Notes under the pieces: model-generated | The model's input: the letters and a program-made list of their open reading frames with translations, nothing else | The model's database searches: none | What the model was told of the DNA's origin: nothing | Shown: positions 9,710 to 12,970 of the stretch, in pieces | Layout: each line of letters starts with the position of its first letter | Numbering within the stretch: position 1 is the stretch's first letter | Program-made: the position numbers and the translations under genes | NCBI GenBank assembly: GCA_022592435.1 | Contig: JABYQS010000800.1 | Location: 1 to 12,970 of the forward strand | Direction: 5' to 3' | Source: Cerioporus squamosus | Lineage: Eukaryota > Basidiomycota > Agaricomycetes > Polyporales > Polyporaceae | DNA: 12,970 bases

Positions 9710-9923
9710 CGTCGTCGAGGAGAACGTCGAAGCCGCTGCACTCTAAGCCTCAGACTGCAAGACTGCAAGTCGCGGTTGTGCTCGAGCGTCTTGCAAGCGG
9801 CCGGTTATTGCCGATGGCCGTTACGGAATTTACCGACACGGTGACGAGCACGCAGCGGACGACGAGCAGCATCTCTTCCACGACGACGACCACTCCTTCC
9901 GCACCATCTCCCTAGTTGCCGCC
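9710..9923. promoter_or_regulatory. divergent intergenic region between MRM2 and OSCP
   Basis: These 214 bp separate the two start codons. The OSCP start has a strong GCCGCC-ATG context. No TATA box was recognised. Shared control of two mitochondrial genes is inferred from the layout. Confidence 0.55.
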
Positions 9924-10660
9924 ATGTTCGCTGCTTCTGCCCGCTCCGCAGCTCTCTCCGCTGGTCTCGGACGCCGCGCCGCGAGCACCATCGCGCAAAA
10001 GTACTCTAGCGCGGTCTTCTCCGCTGCACTCAACAAGTCGCCTCAGGTGTTGACCAAGGTTCAAACCGAGCTCAACGCGATCCATTCGGCCGTCAAGTCC
10101 ACTCCCGAGCTCAACGGGTTCATCCACAACCCCACCTTGTCCTCCAACGACCGCACGGCTGGCCTTCCCGCTATTTACGCTGCTGCTGGCAAGGAGGTCT
10201 CGGACATCACGAAAAACCTCTTCGTCGTCCTTTCGGAGAATGGCCGTTTGGTGGAGGCCGAGGGCGTTATCGAGGGCTTCAATGAACTCGTCGCGAACTA
10301 CAAGGGCGAGCTCAATGTCACCATCACGAGCGCTGCTCCCCTTCCCCGGGACGTCCAGACGCGTCTCGAAACGCTCCTGAAGCAGTCGCAGGCTGCACAG
10401 CAGGCCAAGTCGTTGAAGATCACCAACAAGGTGCGACTGTTATTTTTGCTTGTAGCGGCTTCGCGACTCGTGCCAACATCCTCCGTCGTACAGATCAACC
10501 CTGCGGTGCTCGGTGGTGTCGTTGTGGACTTCGGTGACAAGACGATCGACCTCAGCGTCGCCTCGCGTGTCAACAAGCTCAACAACCTTCTTTCGCGTAC
10601 GTTCTTTTCTTAGGCCATGCAATCTCTCCTCACAACCTTTGCCTTGCAGAATCGGTATAA
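9924..10660 (+). CDS. ATP5: mitochondrial F1Fo-ATP synthase OSCP subunit (subunit 5)
   Basis: Seen: exons 9924-10430, 10494-10596 and 10650-10660 give 206 residues. The N-terminus MFAASARSAALSAGLGRRAA is a typical Arg/Ala/Ser presequence. The body has KYSSAVFSAAL, LNGFIHNPTLS, LFVVLSENGRL and the C-terminal strand NPAVLGGVVVDFGDKTIDLS, ending NKLNNLLSQSV. Known: OSCP joins the F1 head to the peripheral stalk; length and ending match the fungal family. Intron 1 (63 nt, GTGCGA to tacag) is a multiple of three with no in-frame stop, so an unspliced reading stays open and adds 21 residues before INPAVLGG. Intron 2 (10597-10649) is needed to reach the conserved LSQSV end; without it the frame ends RTFFS. 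The final exon is only 11 nt. The start is set by GCCGCCATG and the presequence. Confidence 0.96.
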
Positions 10661-11272
10661 GCGCTGGTCGGAGGGATGGGGGCCCGTAGTGGCGGAGGAC
10701 GGGTTCATGTTGCTGTGTCTGCAGTCATATAATGCATAGATATGGAGCATCATGCATCATCGACTGAGTCAAACATACGCGCGCCGTCGTTGTGATCAAG
10801 TTCAAAGATGACAGGATGGGCCATGTGACCGTATAACCACACCAAGTGTTCTGGGGGCCAACAATAGCTGCAACCTACCGTTGTGCGGCTGTGAATCCGT
10901 TCAAAGCTCCAGACTGGACGTGAGGAACATGGGTGTCCAATGTCATTGTCGGTGAGTGAAGTTGTCCCACAAAGTGCGTTCGTATCTGATGGATGTTTAG
11001 CGTGTGTTGCGCTGTAATGCCCGCAATGTGTACGGCATGTCTTGTACGAAATGCGTGGTTGTCTCCAAGTCTCCCACTATGAAGCCCTTGCGCCCATGTT
11101 GTGCTGCGGTAAGTGTCGACGTGCGCCTGGCTAACACGTGTAGTATCTGGGATATAGGGGAAGCTCCTCTTGTCTAATTGAGCGTATATGGGTCCCACAT
11201 GGGCGGTGCCTCGTGGGCGTATATGTAGATGTGGAGATACCCTTCGTTCATGGTGTGCCCCCATCTCCCTCG
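10661..11272. other. intergenic region between OSCP and the sacsin-like gene
   Basis: No gene is recognised in these 612 bp. A minus-strand open frame at 10875-11264 is His/Thr-rich and shows no domain. The stretch should contain the OSCP 3' UTR and the promoter of the plus-strand gene at 11273; cgtatatg occurs twice near 11180 and 11217 but is not a convincing TATA box. Confidence 0.45.
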
Positions 11273-12970
11273 ATGTCTGACTTTGGAGAGCGCGTCGACT
11301 TGACGGCGAACCTCGCCTCGATATTGCGGCGCTATCCTTTCAGTGTTGGTTTGTTTCGTGAAGTCATCCAAAACTCGGACGACGGGAAGGCAACAAAACA
11401 AGTGAGTACTCCTGTGTACCCACCAAGACCTTGCTGACACGCAGTAGGTTTTCATCCTAGATCGTCGAACATACAATCGCGAATCCCTCCTCCGGGAGTC
11501 CTTGGCCCACCTGCAAGGTCCCGCCCTACTAGCATGCAATGACGGAGTGTTCTCGGAGGAGGACTTGGGATGCCATAAGCAAACGTCAGCCAGTCGTCGA
11601 AAGTGGCTGATACGGAGTACGTTGAGCTTGGTCGTGAGTTGTATCTGGCACGGTCTTGACACTTTGAGTGTAGGAAAATTGGGCAAGCACGGGCTCGGTT
11701 CTCGTGCCTACTATCATGTACGTCGCCTCCTTCCCTCTTGGCGCCTCATTCCCCTTGCTCACCGTCGTCGACGTAGTTGACTGACAATCCACAATACCTT
11801 TCCGGCGGTCATCTTGCTATCTTCGATCCTCATCGATGGGCGTTCGACCACGGTGGATGGCGGGATACGTTGGAGAACATGGCGTCGCTACATCCTGACC
11901 AACTGGAACCGTTCTGCAAGGCGACTGGCGAGGATATCGGAACGTACTACCCCGGGACGGTGGTGAGGCTCGCGCTGCGCACCGTGTTGAGCGAGAGCCA
12001 CATTAGTACCGCGAAGCCAAGCGCAGATAACATCCACGATCTCCTCGTCGACTTCATCCAGCAAGAACTCCATCTTGTGCTACTCTTCCTCTCCCATCTC
12101 ACCTCCATCGAAGTCCGGGAGATTGACGCCTCGGGTCGGGTGTGCATTCTTGCTTCCGCCACCGCGCAGTCACAGCCGCTGGAGCTTTCGCAGCACTCCG
12201 ATTCCAGCGCGACGTTTTCTGGCTAATAGACAGGTGACGGTGTGTACGATGCGTCGGTGCGACCTTCGTCTTCACCGTCCCCCGGCGACTGGTTCATCCT
12301 TCGCGCTTCCTTTCCCATGGACGAGTGTGTACGCCTTCTGTCCAACAAACTGAGCGACAATGCAGCGCATGTCCGGCAAGAGCTCGACCGAGAGAAGCTT
12401 CGACCTGAAGTCGCACTTGCGTTCCCAGGCGCTTCCCCTCAGCAACTGGCTGGGCGTCTCTTCACCTATCTCCCGCTCCCTCTCGAGACAGGGTTCCCTT
12501 GCCACATCCATGGCGTCTTCTCTCTTACCGACGCGCGACAGAACTTGCGGAACCCTTCAGAGACCATCTTGTCCGGTACTGCGGATGCGTAAGCTCTCCT
12601 CACATCTTTCTGATGGTATCCTTCTAACGTGCTCTTTGCGCTACAGGCTTGCCGTAGCGTGGAACAAGTTACTGTTCAGCGCCATCATTCCTCGTGCATG
12701 GCTCGCATTCTTAGAGGTTGTCGCGTCCGGTGGATGTAATAAGCCATCGTCCAGCTCCATCATTCGGCGCGCATGGCTGGTGTTCCTGGAGTCGATCGCG
12801 TCCGGTGGATTGTCCTTGGATCTGTACCAGATGCTTCCGCCCCGCCGAGAGCACAACACAAGCGGAGACGCAAAGTACTGGACCAATCTTCTACGAGACA
12901 TAGTGCAACTGGCACACGATCGCAGCGCGAAAATCTGGCCCGTACTCAGCACCTGTTCCCACGCGCCCAC
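11273..12970 (+). CDS. sacsin-type GHKL (HSP90-like) ATPase-domain protein, N-terminal part, partial
   Basis: Seen: exons 11273-11401, 11448-11616, 11674-11717, 11777 to about 12588 (interrupted near 12224) and 12647 to the right edge. Motifs: LTANLASILRRYPFSVGLFR, then REVIQNSDDGKATKQVF (GHKL N-box), GPALLACNDGVFSEEDL (a degenerate G1 box), and LGKHGLGSRAYYHLTDNP (G2 glycine loop). Later pieces include LAIFDPHRW, VRLALRT, DWFILRASFPMDE, FTYLPLPLETGFPCHIHG and FSLTDARQNLRNPSE. Known: the ATP-binding site is that of sacsin's N-terminal repeat; large families of such proteins occur in mushroom-forming fungi, function largely unstudied. The start at 11273 (MSDFGER) sits just before the conserved VDLTANL; an in-frame ATG at 11213 is an alternative. 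Odd: a locally shifted segment at 11565-11683, two in-frame stops (TAA TAG, 12224-12229) with the same frame resuming afterwards, and a 75-bp-period duplication. It may be a decaying copy or carry sequence errors. Confidence 0.82.
12677..12809 (+). repeat. in-frame tandem duplication inside the sacsin-like gene (75-bp period)
   Basis: Segments 12677-12734 and 12752-12809 are diverged direct copies spaced by exactly 75 bp (25 codons). They encode SAIIPRAWLAFLEVVASGG and SSIIRRAWLVFLESIASGG. The frame stays open through both copies and on to the window edge. The copies differ at many third positions, so the duplication is not very recent. Confidence 0.85.

Overview
The window reads as nuclear DNA of a filamentous basidiomycete, most likely an agaricomycete. 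The evidence is compact genes split by many 45-100 nt introns with GTACGT/GTGAGT/GTATGT donors and CTGAC/CTGAT-like branch sites, moderately GC-rich sequence, and protein families typical of mushroom-forming fungi: a TPO-like DHA1 transporter and a fungal sacsin-type ATPase. No prokaryotic operon structure, CRISPR array, rRNA or convincing tRNA was seen. The species cannot be fixed from the sequence.

Layout, left to right. (1) 1-906, minus: 5' half of a WRAP73-type WD40 gene, running off the left edge. (2) 1324-3282, minus: five-exon MFS (DHA1, polyamine-transporter-like) gene whose last exon carries frame breaks. (3) 3283-5268: about 2 kb with no recognisable gene, holding short tandem repeats. 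(4) 5269-7032, minus: TFIIIC triple-barrel subunit (tau55/Sfc7 type) whose second intron is unusually long (819 nt). (5) 7246-7927, plus: histone H4 in six exons, two of them tiny, one intron with a GC donor. (6) 7928-8708: convergent intergenic region. (7) 8709-9709, minus: FtsJ/RrmJ-family mitochondrial 2'-O-methyltransferase (MRM2 type). (8) 9924-10660, plus: OSCP subunit of mitochondrial ATP synthase, divergent from MRM2. (9) 10661-11272: no gene seen. (10) 11273 to the right edge, plus: N-terminal part of a sacsin-like GHKL ATPase protein with local frame anomalies and an internal 75-bp-period duplication.

The genes form no single pathway. There are two head-to-head pairs with intergenic gaps of about 210 bp: TFIIIC subunit/H4, and MRM2/OSCP. 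Both members of the second pair are mitochondrial. No wholly new multi-gene system is supported. The points most worth a second look are the long TFIIIC intron with inverted repeats near both ends, the H4 micro-exon and GC-AG intron, and the rearranged sacsin-like gene. Frame breaks cluster in WRAP73, the MFS gene and the sacsin-like gene, while H4, OSCP, MRM2 and TFIIIC read cleanly. That could be real decay or assembly indels, and the sequence alone cannot decide.
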